Shown here piece by piece: positions 9,637-19,941 of a DNA stretch of 64,000 bases (within the stretch, counting starts at the first letter, position 1; every line of letters begins with the position of its first letter). The stretch lies in contig NZ_CP036403.1 in the NCBI RefSeq assembly GCF_004322775.1, positions 310,001 through 374,000 on the forward strand, given 5' to 3'. The notes beneath the pieces are model-generated. The model was given only the letters and a program-made list of their open reading frames with translations, had not been told where the DNA came from and did not search any database. The translations under genes and the position numbers were made by a program. Source of the DNA: Ornithinimicrobium sufpigmenti. GTDB lineage: Bacteria; Actinomycetota; Actinomycetes; Actinomycetales; Dermatophilaceae.

Positions 9637-12600
9637 TCAGTCCACCCAGACCCGGGCGTTGCGGAACATCCGCAGCCAGGGGCCGTCCTGCTCGAGCGGC
9701 CCGGCGGTCCAGGACAGCTGGGCGTTGCGGGTGACCCGCTCCGCGTGCGGCATGACCGCGGTGAACCGGCCGTCCGGGGTGGTCACCGCGGTCAGCCCGT
9801 CCGGCGAGCCGTTCGGGTTGGCCGGGTACGCCGTGGCCGGGCGATTCTGGCCGTCCACGTAACGCATCGCGGCATGCACCGTCGAGGGGTCGCCCTGGGC
9901 GGAGAAGTCGGCCCGCCCCTCACCGTGCGCGACCGCGATCGGGAGGTGCGAGCCGGCCATGCCCGAGAAGAGGATCGAGGGCGAGTCGAGCACCTCCACC
10001 TGCGACAGTCGGGCCTCGTACTGCTCGCTGCGGTTGCGGACGAACCGGGGCCAGGCCTGCGCGCCCGGGATCAGCCCGGCCAGCGCGGCGAACATCTGGC
10101 ACCCGTTGCAGATGCCCAGCGCAAAAGTGTCCGGACGGGCGAAGAAGCCGGCGAAGGACTCGGTGAGCCGCGGGTTGAAGAGCACCGACCGGGCCCAGCC
10201 CTCTCCCGCGCCCAGCGTGTCGCCGTAGGAGAAGCCGCCGCAGGCCACCAGGCCCTTGAGGGACGGGTCCGCCAGGTCGAACCGGCCGGCCTGCAGGTCG
10301 GTCATGTGCACGTCATACGTCTCGAAGCCGGCGCGGTCGAAGGCGAAAGCCGTCTCCACGTGAGAGTTGACCCCCTGCTCGCGCAGGATCGCCACCCGGG
10401 GGCGCGCACCGAGGTTGAGGTAGGGCGCGGCGACGTCCTCGGCGGGGTCGAAGGTGGGCTTCACCCGGAGCCCCGGGTCGTCGTCGGCGCCAAAGGCTGT
10501 GTGCTCCTCGTCGGCGCACTCCGGGTTGTCCCGCAGGGCGGCGATCCGCCAGGACACCTCGTCCCAGGCCTGCGCCAGCTCCCGCAGCGGCTCGTCGAGG
10601 CGGACGGCCCCTGCTCGCACGCGGACCCGGCGGTCGGAGGTCGACCGGCCGAGGTGGTGCATGAAGGGAGTCAGCCCATGGGCCTCGAGGACCTCGCCCG
10701 CCTCCCGCAGCCGGTCGGCGGGCACCTCCAGCAGGACGCCCAGCTCCTCGGCGAACAGGGCCGCCAGGCCCTCGTCGTGCAGGTCCACGCTGGTCGGGTC
10801 CGGCGCACCGGAGGTGGGCACCACCACGTCGAGGCCGACGGCACCGGCGAAGGCCATCTCGCACAGCGTCGCCCACAGACCGCCGTCGGAGCGGTCGTGA
10901 TAGGCCGTGACCAGGGCCTTCTCACGCAGCTCGGTGAGCGCCTCGGCCAACCGGGTCAACCGCTGCGGGTCGTCCAGGTCGGGCACCGGACCGCCGAACT
11001 CGCCGAGCACCTGGGCCAGCATCGAGCCGCCGAGCCGGTTGCGGCCGCCGCCGAGGTCGACGAGCAGCAGCTCGGAGCCGGCGTGCAGCTGCGGGGTCCA
11101 CGTCCCGCGCACGTCGGGGAGCGCCGCGAAGGCCGAGACGACGAGCGAGACGGGGGAGACCACCTTGTGGAGGACGTCCTCCCCGTCCTCGCCCGCGTCG
11201 GTCCAGGTGGCCTGCATCGACAGCGAGTCCTTGCCGACCGGCACCGAGATGCCCAGCGCGGGGCACAGCTCCATCGCGACGGCGTGCACGGTGTCGTAGA
11301 GCGCGGCGTCCTCGCCGGGCTCGCCGCAGGCGGCCATCCAGTTGCAGGACAGCTTGACCCGTGACAGCGCGGGCACCGGTGCCGCGAGCAGGTTGGTCAG
11401 CGCCTCACCGACCGCCATCCGGCCCGAGGCCGGGGCATCCACCGCGGCCAGCGGCATGCGCTCGCCCGTGGCCATCGCCTCGCCGGCCAGCCCCACCAGG
11501 TCGGCCAGGGTGACCGCGACGTCGGCGACCGGCACCTGCCACGGGCCGACCATCTGGTCCCGGTGCGAGAGCCCGCCGACCGTCCGGTCACCGATGGTGA
11601 TGAGGAAGCGCTTGGACGCCACGCTGGGATGGCGCAGGACGGCGTAGGCCGTGTCGCGCACCGCGCTCCCGGTCACGCCCGACAGGTCCAGCTCGTCGGT
11701 GGAGCGCTCGACCCGGTGCACGTCCCGGGTCATCCGAGGTGCCTTGCCGAGCAGCACCTCCATCGGCATGTCCACGGCCAGCGGACCAGCCCCGCCGTCG
11801 TCGTCCGGACCGGTGAGCACCAGCTGGCCGTCGTCCTGCGCGACCCCCACCACGGCATACCCGCACCGCTCCCGGGCGCAGATCCGGGCGAAGCCGTCCA
11901 GCGACTCCGGGGCGATCGCCAGCACGTAGCGCTCCTGGCTCTCGTTGCTCCAGATCTCCTTGGGGGACAGGCCGGACTCCTCCAGCGGGACGCTGCCCAG
12001 CTCGAACCGCGCGCCCAGCCCGGCGTCGTCGACCAGCTCGGGGAAGGCGTTGGACAGCCCTCCGGCGCCCACGTCGTGGATCGCCAGCACGGGGTTGTCG
12101 GCCCCCAGCGCCCAGCAGTGGTTGATGACCTCCTGCGCGCGGCGCTGCATCTCGGGGTTGCCGCGCTGCACCGAGTCGAAGTCGAGCTCGGCGGTGTTGG
12201 CCCCGGCCGCCATCGAGCTGGCGGCGCCCCCGCCCATGCCGATCCGCATTCCGGGCCCGCCGATCTGGATCAGCAGGGTGCCGGCCGGGAACCGGACCTT
12301 CTCGGTCATCGAGGCGCTGATCGAGCCGAGGCCGCCGGCGCTCATGATCGGCTTGTGGTAGCCCCGGTGCACGCCGTCGACGGTCTGCTCGTAGACCCGG
12401 AAGAAGCCACCGAGCCCCGGCCGGCCGAACTCGTTGTTGAACGCGGCGGCGCCGAGCGGGCCGTCGGTCATGATCTCCAGCGGGCTGGCCAGGTGGCTGG
12501 GGCCGTCGGTGGTCCCCGACTCCATCGACTCCTTCGACTCCCACGGCTCGTCGGTGCCGGGCAGGTGCAGGTGGGAGACCGCGAAGCCGGTGAGCCCCGC

Positions 12601-13701
12601 CTTGGGGGCGCTGCCGCGCCCGGTCGCGCCCTCGTCCCGGATCTCGCCCCCCGCGCCGGTCGCCGCGCCGGGGAAGGGGGAGATCGCGGTCGGGTGGTTG
12701 TGGGTCTCCACCTTCATCAGCACGTGCACGTCGTCCTCGTGCGGCGCGTAGCGGGTGGGGCCGCTGCGCGGGAATGCCGTGCCCGCGCTGGTGCCGTCCG
12801 GGCTGGTGCCGTTCTCCGGCAGCCACCGGACGACCCGTCCACCCTCCATCACGGAGGCGTTGTCCTTGTAGGCCACCACCGTGCCCTGCGGCGAGACCTG
12901 CTCGGTGTGGCGGATCATCCCGAACAGGCTGCGGGGCTGGGGCTCGCCGTCGATGACGAAGTCGGCGTTGAAGATCTTGTGCCGGCAGTGCTCGGAGTTG
13001 GCCTGGGCGAACATCGTCAGCTCGACGTCGGTCGGGTTGCGGTCGAGCCGGGTGAAGGCGTCGACGAGGTAGTCGACCTCGTCGGGCGACAGGGCCAGCC
13101 CCCAGGCCGCGTCCGCCGCCAGGACCGCGTCCCGCCCGCGCCCGAGGACGTCCACGTGCTCCATCGCCGCCGCGGCCCGCTCGTCGAAGAGCTCGTGCGG
13201 GGCCTGGCCCGAGGCCAGCACCGACTCGGTCATCCGGTCGTGCAGGGGGCCCAGGAGCGCGGCGAGCTCGTCGTCGCCCAGCTGCTCGAGGCTGCCGTCA
13301 CCGTCGAGGGCGAGCGTGTACTCGACGACCCGCTCGACGCGGTGGATGTCGATCCCGCAGTTGTGCACGATGTCGGTGGCCTTGCTGGCCCACGGGGAGA
13401 TGGTGCCCAGCCGGGGGCCGACGACGACCAGGAGCTCCGAGACCGCGTCCCCGCCGGCGGCAGGGTCGGTCGACGCCTCGTCCGCGACGAACGGCTCGCC
13501 GTAGGTGAGCAGGGCGGTGACGTCCCGGGCCGTCTGCGGGACCGGCGGCTCGAGGGTCGCCACCCAGTGCACGTACTGCGCCCGGACCCCCCGGACCCTG
13601 GGGGAGGCGGCCTGCAGCCGGCGCAGCAGGGCGACGGCGCGGAAGTCGGACAGGGCGCTGCCGCCCCGGACGGCCGTGAGGTGGTAGGTGTGCGCAGCCA
13701 C
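9637..13701 (-). CDS. purL: Phosphoribosylformylglycinamidine synthase, large single-chain type
   Basis: The enzyme converts FGAR, glutamine and ATP to FGAM in purine synthesis. At 1354 residues it fuses the PurS-like N-terminus, the two-lobed synthetase and the glutaminase, as in E. coli, rather than the PurS/PurL/PurQ three-protein form usual in actinobacteria. Visible marks include [46 protein letters not shown] (in parts), and a class I amidotransferase at the end: [14 protein letters not shown] and GICNGCQ with catalytic Cys near residue 1198. It starts 10 nt after the purC stop and ends 1 nt before ppk2. Confidence 0.97.
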   Translation of the reverse strand: MAAHTYHLTAVRGGSALSDFRAVALLRRLQAASPRVRGVRAQYVHWVATLEPPVPQTARDVTALLTYGEPFVADEASTDPAAGGDAVSELLVVVGPRLGTISPWASKATDIVHNCGIDIHRVERVVEYTLALDGDGSLEQLGDDELAALLGPLHDRMTESVLASGQAPHELFDERAAAAMEHVDVLGRGRDAVLAADAAWGLALSPDEVDYLVDAFTRLDRNPTDVELTMFAQANSEHCRHKIFNADFVIDGEPQPRSLFGMIRHTEQVSPQGTVVAYKDNASVMEGGRVVRWLPENGTSPDGTSAGTAFPRSGPTRYAPHEDDVHVLMKVETHNHPTAISPFPGAATGAGGEIRDEGATGRGSAPKAGLTGFAVSHLHLPGTDEPWESKESMESGTTDGPSHLASPLEIMTDGPLGAAAFNNEFGRPGLGGFFRVYEQTVDGVHRGYHKPIMSAGGLGSISASMTEKVRFPAGTLLIQIGGPGMRIGMGGGAASSMAAGANTAELDFDSVQRGNPEMQRRAQEVINHCWALGADNPVLAIHDVGAGGLSNAFPELVDDAGLGARFELGSVPLEESGLSPKEIWSNESQERYVLAIAPESLDGFARICARERCGYAVVGVAQDDGQLVLTGPDDDGGAGPLAVDMPMEVLLGKAPRMTRDVHRVERSTDELDLSGVTGSAVRDTAYAVLRHPSVASKRFLITIGDRTVGGLSHRDQMVGPWQVPVADVAVTLADLVGLAGEAMATGERMPLAAVDAPASGRMAVGEALTNLLAAPVPALSRVKLSCNWMAACGEPGEDAALYDTVHAVAMELCPALGISVPVGKDSLSMQATWTDAGEDGEDVLHKVVSPVSLVVSAFAALPDVRGTWTPQLHAGSELLLVDLGGGRNRLGGSMLAQVLGEFGGPVPDLDDPQRLTRLAEALTELREKALVTAYHDRSDGGLWATLCEMAFAGAVGLDVVVPTSGAPDPTSVDLHDEGLAALFAEELGVLLEVPADRLREAGEVLEAHGLTPFMHHLGRSTSDRRVRVRAGAVRLDEPLRELAQAWDEVSWRIAALRDNPECADEEHTAFGADDDPGLRVKPTFDPAEDVAAPYLNLGARPRVAILREQGVNSHVETAFAFDRAGFETYDVHMTDLQAGRFDLADPSLKGLVACGGFSYGDTLGAGEGWARSVLFNPRLTESFAGFFARPDTFALGICNGCQMFAALAGLIPGAQAWPRFVRNRSEQYEARLSQVEVLDSPSILFSGMAGSHLPIAVAHGEGRADFSAQGDPSTVHAAMRYVDGQNRPATAYPANPNGSPDGLTAVTTPDGRFTAVMPHAERVTRNAQLSWTAGPLEQDGPWLRMFRNARVWVD

Positions 13702-13711
13702 AGGGGACTCC

Positions 13712-14758
13712 TCAGCGGTCGGCGGGCGGCCGGTCGGGATGGTCGGGGTCGATGGAGGGAGCAGGGGCCCGGAAGGTGAGTCCGGTGAGCGTCTCGAAGG
13801 CCTCGACGTAGCGGGCCCGGGTCAGGGTGACCACGTCGTCGGGCAGGGCCGGAGGCGGGGTGTCGGAGGCACGGTCCCAACCGCTGGCGGGAGAGGTGAG
13901 CCAGTCGCGCAGCACCTGCTTGTCGTAGGAGGTCTGGGGCCGCCCAGGCTGCCACGCGTCCGCCCGCCAGAAGCGGGAGGAGTCCGGGGTGAGCACCTCG
14001 TCGGCGAGGACCACGGGAACCACCTCCGGATCGACTGCGGCCCAGTCGATGTCATCGGCCATGGCCCGCTCGGAAGTGATCCCCAGCGCGGTGCCCAGCT
14101 GAACGGGATCCACGCCGAACTCGACCTTCGTGTCAGCGATGAGGATCCCGCGCTCGGCGGCGATCTCGTTGCCGTGCACCAGGATCCGTACGGTCAGGTC
14201 CCGGACCCGGGCAGCCAGACGGGAACCCACCAGCGACTCGACCCGGGCGTAGCTGATCGGCTCGTCGTGCTCGCCGGCCGGTGCCTTGGTGCTGGGGGTG
14301 AACACCGGCTCCGGCAGGCGTGAGCCGTCCACCAGGCCCTCCGGCAGGGCCACGCCGGAGACGCTGCCCTCCGCGCGGTACTCGGCGAGCCCGCCGCCGG
14401 TGAGGAAGGCGCGGGCGACGCACTCGACGGGCAGCATGCGCAGGCGCCGGACGTAGAGCCCGCGGCCAGCGACCTCGACCGGGACGTCGGCCGAGAGGAC
14501 GTGGTGCGGGGCGTCGATGACGCCGGACAGCTGTTCGAACCACCACTGCGACAGCTGGGTCAGGACCGTGCCCTTGTCCGGGATCGGGGTGTTGAGGACG
14601 TGGTCGTAGGCGCTGATCCGGTCGGAGGCCACCAGGAGCAGGCGGGTCTGGTCGCGCTCCCCGGTCTCGGCGTCGAGCGGCGCGTAGAGCCCTCGAACCT
14701 TGCCGGAGTAGAGCAGCTCGTGCCCCGGGATCTGCGGGGCGTGCGCGGGGGCGTCCAT
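13712..14758 (-). CDS. purC: SAICAR synthetase
   Basis: The enzyme condenses CAIR with aspartate using ATP, the eighth step of IMP synthesis. The 348-residue length and the motifs [47 protein letters not shown] and [14 protein letters not shown] match the longer PurC form of actinobacteria and yeast. The ATG at 14758 overlaps the purD stop (ATGA), so translation is probably coupled. The C-terminal tail is Pro/Asp-rich and probably disordered. Confidence 0.96.
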   Translation of the reverse strand: MDAPAHAPQIPGHELLYSGKVRGLYAPLDAETGERDQTRLLLVASDRISAYDHVLNTPIPDKGTVLTQLSQWWFEQLSGVIDAPHHVLSADVPVEVAGRGLYVRRLRMLPVECVARAFLTGGGLAEYRAEGSVSGVALPEGLVDGSRLPEPVFTPSTKAPAGEHDEPISYARVESLVGSRLAARVRDLTVRILVHGNEIAAERGILIADTKVEFGVDPVQLGTALGITSERAMADDIDWAAVDPEVVPVVLADEVLTPDSSRFWRADAWQPGRPQTSYDKQVLRDWLTSPASGWDRASDTPPPALPDDVVTLTRARYVEAFETLTGLTFRAPAPSIDPDHPDRPPADR

Positions 14759-16107
14759 CACGGCTCCTGGCTGGGGGATCGCGTCGGCTCCTCGGCGTCG
14801 GTGACCGCGGCCAGGACCTCGGCCAGGCTCGGCACCTCGATCTGCCCTGCGGCGGCGCGGTCGGCGATGTCGCGGCGGTGGTGGGAGCCGCGCAGCGAGA
14901 CCCGCGCGACGCCGGCGTAGGCGCGCTCCCGTGCCTCGGCGAGGTCCTCGCCCAGCGCCACGACGGACAGCACCCGCCCGCCGGCCGAGACGAGCTGCCC
15001 GCTCGCCTCGTCGATACGCGTGCCGGCCTGCAGCACGTGCACACCCTCCACGGACTCGGCCTCGTCGATGCCCTTGACCGGGTCGCCGGTGAGGGGGCCG
15101 GCCGGGTACCCCTCGGCGGCGACCACGACCGTGACGCTGCTCTCGGGCGACCACTCCAGCGGTGGCAGCTCGTGCAGGCGACCCCGCGCGGCCGCGAGCA
15201 GCACGCCGGCCAGGGGGGTGCGCAGCCGGGCGAGCACGGACTGGGTCTCCGGGTCGCCGAACCGGGCGTTGTACTCGATCACCCGGGGCCCGGCCGGCGT
15301 CATGGCCAGCCCGATGTAGAGCAGCCCGATGAACGGCATACCCCGGGCCGCCATCTCCCGCACCGTCGGCTCGGCGACCGTGCGGACCACCTGGTCGACC
15401 AGGCCCTCCGGCGCCCACGGCAGGGGCGTGTAGGCACCCATCCCGCCGGTGTTCGGCCCGGTGTCCCCGTCGCCGGCCCGCTTGAAGTCCTGCACCGGCT
15501 CCAGGGGGACCACCGTGCGCCCGTCGGCGAGGCAGAACAGGGAGACCTCAGGGCCGTCCAGGAAGTCCTCCACGACGACCCGGCCGTCCTCCCGCCCCAG
15601 GCAGGCGGCGGCGTGGGCCAGGGCCTCGTCCCGGCTGGCGCACACCACGACCCCCTTGCCCGCGGCCAGGCCGTCCTCCTTGACCACGAAGGGGGACCCC
15701 GTGGCGGCCAAGGCTTCCTCGACGGCATCGAGGGTGGTGCACACGTGCGCGGCCGCGGTCGGCACCCCGGCCGCGGTCATCACCTCCTTGGCGAAGGCCT
15801 TGCTCCCCTCCAGCCGTGCCGCCTCCGCAGACGGGCCGAAGCAGGGGATCCCCGCGGCCCGCACGGTGTCCGCGACCCCGGCCACCAGGGGCGCCTCGGG
15901 ACCGACCACGACCAGGTCCACCTGCTCGGAGGTCGCGACCTCCAGCACCAGCTCGGGGTCGGCGGGATCTCCCGGCACGCACCGGGCCAGGGACGCGATG
16001 CCCGGGTTGCCGGGCAGCGCCACCACCGCGCTCACCGCGGGATCGCTGGCGAGGGACCGGGCCAGGGCGTGCTCCCGCGCCCCCGAGCCGAGGAGGAGGA
16101 CCTTCAC
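14758..16107 (-). CDS. purD: Phosphoribosylamine-glycine ligase (GAR synthetase)
   Basis: This ATP-grasp enzyme joins phosphoribosylamine and glycine in the second step of purine synthesis. The 449-residue protein begins VKVLLLGSGAREHALA. It shows VVGPEAPLVAGVAD, FVVKEDGLAAGKGVVV in the ATP site, and VIEYNARFGDPETQ in the metal site. I chose the GTG at 16107; the longer in-frame opening to 16299 runs into the hairpin region and has no family similarity. It is the first gene of the leftward purD-purC-purL-ppk2 operon. Confidence 0.96.
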   Translation of the reverse strand: MKVLLLGSGAREHALARSLASDPAVSAVVALPGNPGIASLARCVPGDPADPELVLEVATSEQVDLVVVGPEAPLVAGVADTVRAAGIPCFGPSAEAARLEGSKAFAKEVMTAAGVPTAAAHVCTTLDAVEEALAATGSPFVVKEDGLAAGKGVVVCASRDEALAHAAACLGREDGRVVVEDFLDGPEVSLFCLADGRTVVPLEPVQDFKRAGDGDTGPNTGGMGAYTPLPWAPEGLVDQVVRTVAEPTVREMAARGMPFIGLLYIGLAMTPAGPRVIEYNARFGDPETQSVLARLRTPLAGVLLAAARGRLHELPPLEWSPESSVTVVVAAEGYPAGPLTGDPVKGIDEAESVEGVHVLQAGTRIDEASGQLVSAGGRVLSVVALGEDLAEARERAYAGVARVSLRGSHHRRDIADRAAAGQIEVPSLAEVLAAVTDAEEPTRSPSQEP

Positions 16108-16194
16108 GGCACCGAGCCTACCCAGCCGCGGCGGGCACGGCGGACCTCGGCCCGTTGAGAGGTGGTGCCGGACGCCGGCGCCGCTGACATGGTG

Positions 16195-16240
16195 AAGGTC
16201 CTCCTGGGAGGCAGGGGGGGTGATCTCCCAGGAGGACCTT
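16195..16240. promoter_or_regulatory. Perfect 16-bp inverted repeat upstream of the purine operon
   Basis: Arm AAGGTCCTCCTGGGAG (16195-16210) is exactly complementary to 16225-16240 around a 14-nt loop. It lies 88 nt upstream of purD and about 170 nt upstream of the regulator at 16411, between divergent genes. It could be an operator, an attenuator in the pur leader, or an insulating terminator. The rest of 16108-16410 (303 bp without a gene) holds only the TTGTCA box at 16352 and a small CCGTCGACGG palindrome. Confidence 0.6.
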
Positions 16241-16351
16241 GCACAGCAGGGCAGGGTCGTCACGGGACAAGATGGGGGCATATCCCGGATGACTCGCACG
16301 TTCCCTGCTCCGGCGAACCGGCTCGTTCACCATGGCACACCGTCGACGGGC

Positions 16352-16381
16352 TTGTCACCTCCAGGAGGGGCGGAATAGCGA
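16352..16381 (+). promoter_or_regulatory. Candidate promoter of the second LuxR-tailed regulator
   Basis: TTGTCA (16352-16357) and TAGCGA (16376-16381) are 18 bp apart. Transcription from here would leave a short leader that carries AGGA before the ATG at 16411. The TTGTCACC word is shared with the promoter of the paralogue at 4396. Confidence 0.4.
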
Positions 16382-16410
16382 CAATGACGGGGATCCGCCA
16401 GGATGGCGCC

Positions 16411-17430
16411 ATGACTGACGACCCGCGGGGGGAGACCGGCCTGCACGGCATCGCGTTCGACGACTTCGTCTACCGGATGTGCGTGACCTGCATCCGGCTC
16501 GGCACGGCGGACCGCCGCAGCCTGCGCGAGCGCGGCTACTCCGACGCCGAGATCGACCTGGGCACCGCCGAGCTGCTGGCGCGAGGGTTCCTGGAGCACA
16601 CCGAGGAGGAGGACACCTGGGGCGTGGTCCCGCCGCGGGAGTCCTTCCCGCAGTACCTGGAGGTCATGGAGCAGCGGACAGCGCTGGCCCGGGCCTCGGT
16701 CTACGAGCTCGACAACCAGTGGCGGCGCGCCGTCGGTCGGGAGGCGCTGGCCACGCTGCCCGACCTCGACGTGCTCAGCAGCGTCCCGGAGGTGATCGAG
16801 CGGATCGTGGAGATGCACCGCTCGGCCCGGAGGCGGCTGTGGTGGGCTCTCGACGCCTCGGTGGTGACCCGCGAGCTGCTGGAGAGGGCTGCCGACGACG
16901 AGAGGCTGCTGGCGCTCGCGGAAGGCGTGGACGTGCGCCTGGTGCTCGACACCTCCGTCCTGGCCGAGCCCTGGGCGCTGGACCGTCTGGAGCGGGCGGA
17001 CGCCCACGGGTATGCCGCACGCGTCGGCAACGGCGTCCCGTTCGGGGTCCTGGTCTGTGACGACGAGTCGGTGCTGGTGGACATCAGCGCCCACGACCCC
17101 GACGGGTACGGCTCGCTGGCCCTGCGCCGGGAACCCGCCCGGCAGGCGGTCACCCGGCTGTTCGAGGCGATCTGGGCCCTGTCCACCCCGTTCGGCCTCA
17201 CCAGCAGGGCCCTCGACGCCAGGGGTGAGGGGCCGGTGGCGCCGCTGGACGACCGGGACACGAAGGTGCTGGCCCTGCTGTCCATCGGCGCCTCGGACAA
17301 GGTCATCGCCCGCCAGATCGGCGCCTCCGTACGCACCGTCGAGCGGCGGATCCGCTACCTCATGGACCACCTGGGCGCGGCCACCCGCTTCCAGGCCGGT
17401 GTCCAGGCGGTGCGCCGAGGCTGGGTCTGA
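16411..17430 (+). CDS. LuxR-tailed transcriptional regulator, paralogue of the gene at 4396
   Basis: The 339-residue protein has the same plan as the 4396 regulator: an N-terminal winged-helix-like region (residues about 12-65, RLGTADRRSLRERGYSDAEIDLGTAELL), a middle domain, and a C-terminal LuxR HTH (DTKVLALLSIGASDKVIARQIGASVRTVERRIRYL). The tails of the two proteins are closely similar while the middles have diverged, which suggests different signals. I prefer the ATG at 16411, with AGGA upstream, over the ATG at 16384, which lies too close to the -10. It precedes the HelD-type gene. Confidence 0.82.
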   Translation: MTDDPRGETGLHGIAFDDFVYRMCVTCIRLGTADRRSLRERGYSDAEIDLGTAELLARGFLEHTEEEDTWGVVPPRESFPQYLEVMEQRTALARASVYELDNQWRRAVGREALATLPDLDVLSSVPEVIERIVEMHRSARRRLWWALDASVVTRELLERAADDERLLALAEGVDVRLVLDTSVLAEPWALDRLERADAHGYAARVGNGVPFGVLVCDDESVLVDISAHDPDGYGSLALRREPARQAVTRLFEAIWALSTPFGLTSRALDARGEGPVAPLDDRDTKVLALLSIGASDKVIARQIGASVRTVERRIRYLMDHLGAATRFQAGVQAVRRGWV

Positions 17431-17445
17431 GCCCGGCCCGCGCGG

Positions 17446-17451
17446 TAGAGT
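17446..17451 (+). promoter_or_regulatory. Candidate -10 of helD with a long leader
   Basis: TAGAGT followed by GAGG lies 15 nt after the upstream stop and 122 nt before the helD ATG. If used, the mRNA has a long 5' leader that contains three tandem 11-bp units (17502-17534). Confidence 0.35.
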
Positions 17452-17501
17452 GAGGTCTTTGCCGTGTCTCTGCCGGATCCCTTGACGATGTCTTGGGAGG
17501 C

Positions 17502-17534
17502 CTCTGGCAGAGCTCTGGCAAGGCTCTTTGCAGG
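17502..17534 (+). repeat. Three tandem 11-bp repeats in the helD leader
   Basis: Units CTCTGGCAGAG, CTCTGGCAAGG and CTCTTTGCAGG follow each other without gaps, one helical turn apart, 40 nt before the helD start. They may bind a regulator or fold in the leader RNA. The GGCAAGGC in the second unit recalls one half of rifamycin-associated elements, but the other half does not match. Confidence 0.5.
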
Positions 17535-17573
17535 GTGCCGGACCGTGCCGGGGCCCGTGACGGAAGGTGGTTG

Positions 17574-19811
17574 ATGACCGCGACCCAGGGCGACGTCGTC
17601 GCCGCCGAGATCGCGGCCGAGCAGGCGCACGTGGACAAGGTGTATGCCGAGCTGGCCAAGGCGGCGCAGCGCGTGGAGCTGATCCACGCGGAGGGGATGG
17701 CCAGGGGCCAGACCGACCGCCGGGGGACCGGGGACCCGCGTGAGGAGGAGCTCGCCGGGCTCTTCGAGCGGGATGCGCTGGTCTACTCCGCCGGCAAGCG
17801 CCGGGCCAGCCTGGAGCAGCAGCACGAAGGACTGGTCTTCGGCCGGCTCGACCTGGAGCACGACGTCCCGGACGAGCAGGGGCAGACCCGGGAGGTGCGC
17901 TACGTCGGGCGCCTCGGGGTGCGGGACGACGACTACGAGCCGCTCGTCGTGGACTGGCGGGCGCCTGCGGCCGCGCCCTTCTACCGCGCCACCCCCGTGG
18001 ACCCCCAGGGCGTGATCCGTCGGCGGGTGCTGCGCTGCCGCGGGGAGCAGGTGGTGGGGGTCGAGGACGACCTCATGGTCGCCGAGGCCCCGGACGACGT
18101 CGTGGTGGTCGGCGACGGTGCTCTCATGGCCGCCCTCACCCGGACCCGCGGGGCCCGGATGCGCGACATCGTGGCCACCATCCAGCAGCACCAGGACGAG
18201 GCGATCCGCGCCCCTGCCCGCGGCGTCACCGAGATCACCGGGGGACCGGGCACGGGCAAGACGGTCGTGGCCCTGCACCGGGCGGCATACCTGCTCTACT
18301 CGGACCGCCGGCGCTTCGAGGGCGGCGGGGTCCTCGTCGTCGGTCCCTCGTCGGCCTACACCGCCTACATCGAGCGGGTCCTGCCCTCCCTGGGTGAGGA
18401 CTCGGTCGTGCTGCGCTCGATCGGTGACGTGGTCGCGGGGGTCGACGCCACCCGCCTGGACCCGCCCGACGTCGCCGCAGTCAAGGGCAGCCTGCGCATC
18501 CGGCAGCTGCTCTCGCGGCTGGCCCGCGAGCCCATCCCCGACGCGCCGACCCTGCTGCGCACCTTCGTCGCCGGCCACGCGATCCGGCTGGAGCAGTCCC
18601 ACCTCGACCGTGCCCGGCGTCAGGTGCTGCGCCATCACCATCGCAACTCCTCCTACGACGCGGCCGTCGACACCCTTGCCCGCATCGCCTGGGAGCAGGT
18701 CCCGCAGGGGGAGCGCGAGGAGTTCATCGGCCGGTTCACCGACTCCGGCGACGTCGAGGCGTTCATGCGGCAGTGGTGGCGTCCGCTGGACCCGCGCGAG
18801 GTGCTCCTGTGGCTCGCGGACGAGCAGGCCGTCCGGCGGCTCGGGGTTGCCCCGCGGGAGGCCGGGCTGATCGCCGGCTCCTACCAGGAGACGCTGCGCA
18901 CCGGCGCGTGGAGCGTGGCGGACGTCGCGCTCGTCGACGACCTGCAGGCCCGGCTGGGACCGATGGTGGACCTGCCCAGCGAGGAGCGGGGTTTCTACGA
19001 GATCGAGGAGCTGGACGACGCCTCGCAGTACGGCGTCGCGGCCATCCAGCTGGGTGACCGCGACGGCGCGCGCGTGGCCGGTGACCACGCCGGGCTCACC
19101 CACGCCTCGGCGGCGCAACGGCTCTCGCAGGATCCGCGGGAGCGGCTGCTGGCCGGCCGGATCGGCGAGCCCGAGGAGTACGCCCACGTCCTGGTGGACG
19201 AGGCGCAGGACCTCTCGCCCATGCAGTGGCGGATGCTCGGCCGTCGCGGCCGGTGGGCCTCCTGGACCGTGGTCGGCGACCTGGCCCAGGCGTCGTGGGA
19301 CGACCTGGACGAGGCCGCGCGGGCCCGCGAGGAGGCGTTCGGCACGCTGCCCCGGCAGGCCTTCCACATGGACACCAACTACCGCAACGCGCGGGAGATC
19401 TTCGAGCTGGCGGCCCGGATGATCCGGGAGCACGTGCCGGACGCCGACATCCCCGCAGCCGTCCGCGACACGGGCGTCGAGCCCGCCGAGATCACGGTCC
19501 CGGCCGACGCGATGACGGACGCGGTCACCGAGCAGGTGCGCAGCCTGATGGACGAGGTGGACGGCCAGGTCGCCGTCATCGCGCCCTGGTCCTGGCACGA
19601 GCGGCTGGGTCCGGTCGTCGACGGCCATGGCCGGGGCGAGGACTCGCGTCTTCTGCTCATCGACCCGCTGTCGACCAAGGGCCTGGAGTACGACGCGACC
19701 GTCGTCGTGGACCCCGACGCGATCGTCGCCGAGTCCCCCGGCGGTGTCCGGGCGCTGTATGTCGTGCTGACCCGCGCGGCGCACCGCACCGCCATCCTGC
19801 GTCTGCCGTGA
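17574..19811 (+). CDS. HelD/HelR-type superfamily 1 helicase-like ATPase
   Basis: This 745-residue protein looks like an actinobacterial HelD. Such proteins bind RNA polymerase, pry it off DNA or rescue stalled complexes, and some (HelR) give rifamycin tolerance. The N-terminal helical arm (residues about 1-110, KRRASLEQQHEGLVFGRLDL) is the family's polymerase-channel probe. Motif I is GGPGTGKT (about 223-230). Motif II is HVLVDEAQDLSPMQW. Further motifs are GDLAQASWDD, MDTNYRN and the C-terminal DPLSTKGLEYDATVVVDP and YVVLTRAAHR. The ATG at 17574 fits the family start. Confidence 0.88.
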   Translation: MTATQGDVVAAEIAAEQAHVDKVYAELAKAAQRVELIHAEGMARGQTDRRGTGDPREEELAGLFERDALVYSAGKRRASLEQQHEGLVFGRLDLEHDVPDEQGQTREVRYVGRLGVRDDDYEPLVVDWRAPAAAPFYRATPVDPQGVIRRRVLRCRGEQVVGVEDDLMVAEAPDDVVVVGDGALMAALTRTRGARMRDIVATIQQHQDEAIRAPARGVTEITGGPGTGKTVVALHRAAYLLYSDRRRFEGGGVLVVGPSSAYTAYIERVLPSLGEDSVVLRSIGDVVAGVDATRLDPPDVAAVKGSLRIRQLLSRLAREPIPDAPTLLRTFVAGHAIRLEQSHLDRARRQVLRHHHRNSSYDAAVDTLARIAWEQVPQGEREEFIGRFTDSGDVEAFMRQWWRPLDPREVLLWLADEQAVRRLGVAPREAGLIAGSYQETLRTGAWSVADVALVDDLQARLGPMVDLPSEERGFYEIEELDDASQYGVAAIQLGDRDGARVAGDHAGLTHASAAQRLSQDPRERLLAGRIGEPEEYAHVLVDEAQDLSPMQWRMLGRRGRWASWTVVGDLAQASWDDLDEAARAREEAFGTLPRQAFHMDTNYRNAREIFELAARMIREHVPDADIPAAVRDTGVEPAEITVPADAMTDAVTEQVRSLMDEVDGQVAVIAPWSWHERLGPVVDGHGRGEDSRLLLIDPLSTKGLEYDATVVVDPDAIVAESPGGVRALYVVLTRAAHRTAILRLP

Positions 19812-19928
19812 CCGGTCGGCAGGGTCGGCGGCAGGGGTCCTGGCCAGAGCTGTCGACGGGCCGGCTGGGTCAGCGCCGTCGCCCGGACGGACTGTGGATC
19901 GGCATACCTGACTGTCAGGCCCGGCGGT

Positions 19929-19941
19929 TAGGGTCGGTGGG
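19929..19941 (+). promoter_or_regulatory. Leaderless -10 of dnaX
   Basis: TAGGGT (19929-19934) lies 7 nt before the GTG at 19942, and no ribosome-binding site is present. A copy of the dispersed word GGTATGCCG lies just upstream at 19900-19908. Confidence 0.45.

Noticed and set aside
9541-13779. Long plus-strand frames opposite purL
   Set aside because: They lack family motifs and follow from high GC in the third codon position of purL.
17502-17534. A full rifamycin-associated element before helD
   Set aside because: Only a GGCAAGGC half fits; the opposite half and symmetry are lacking.
19812-19941. Signal recognition particle RNA upstream of dnaX
   Set aside because: Actinobacteria often have ffs nearby, but the conserved GGAAGC-type loop is not present in this interval.
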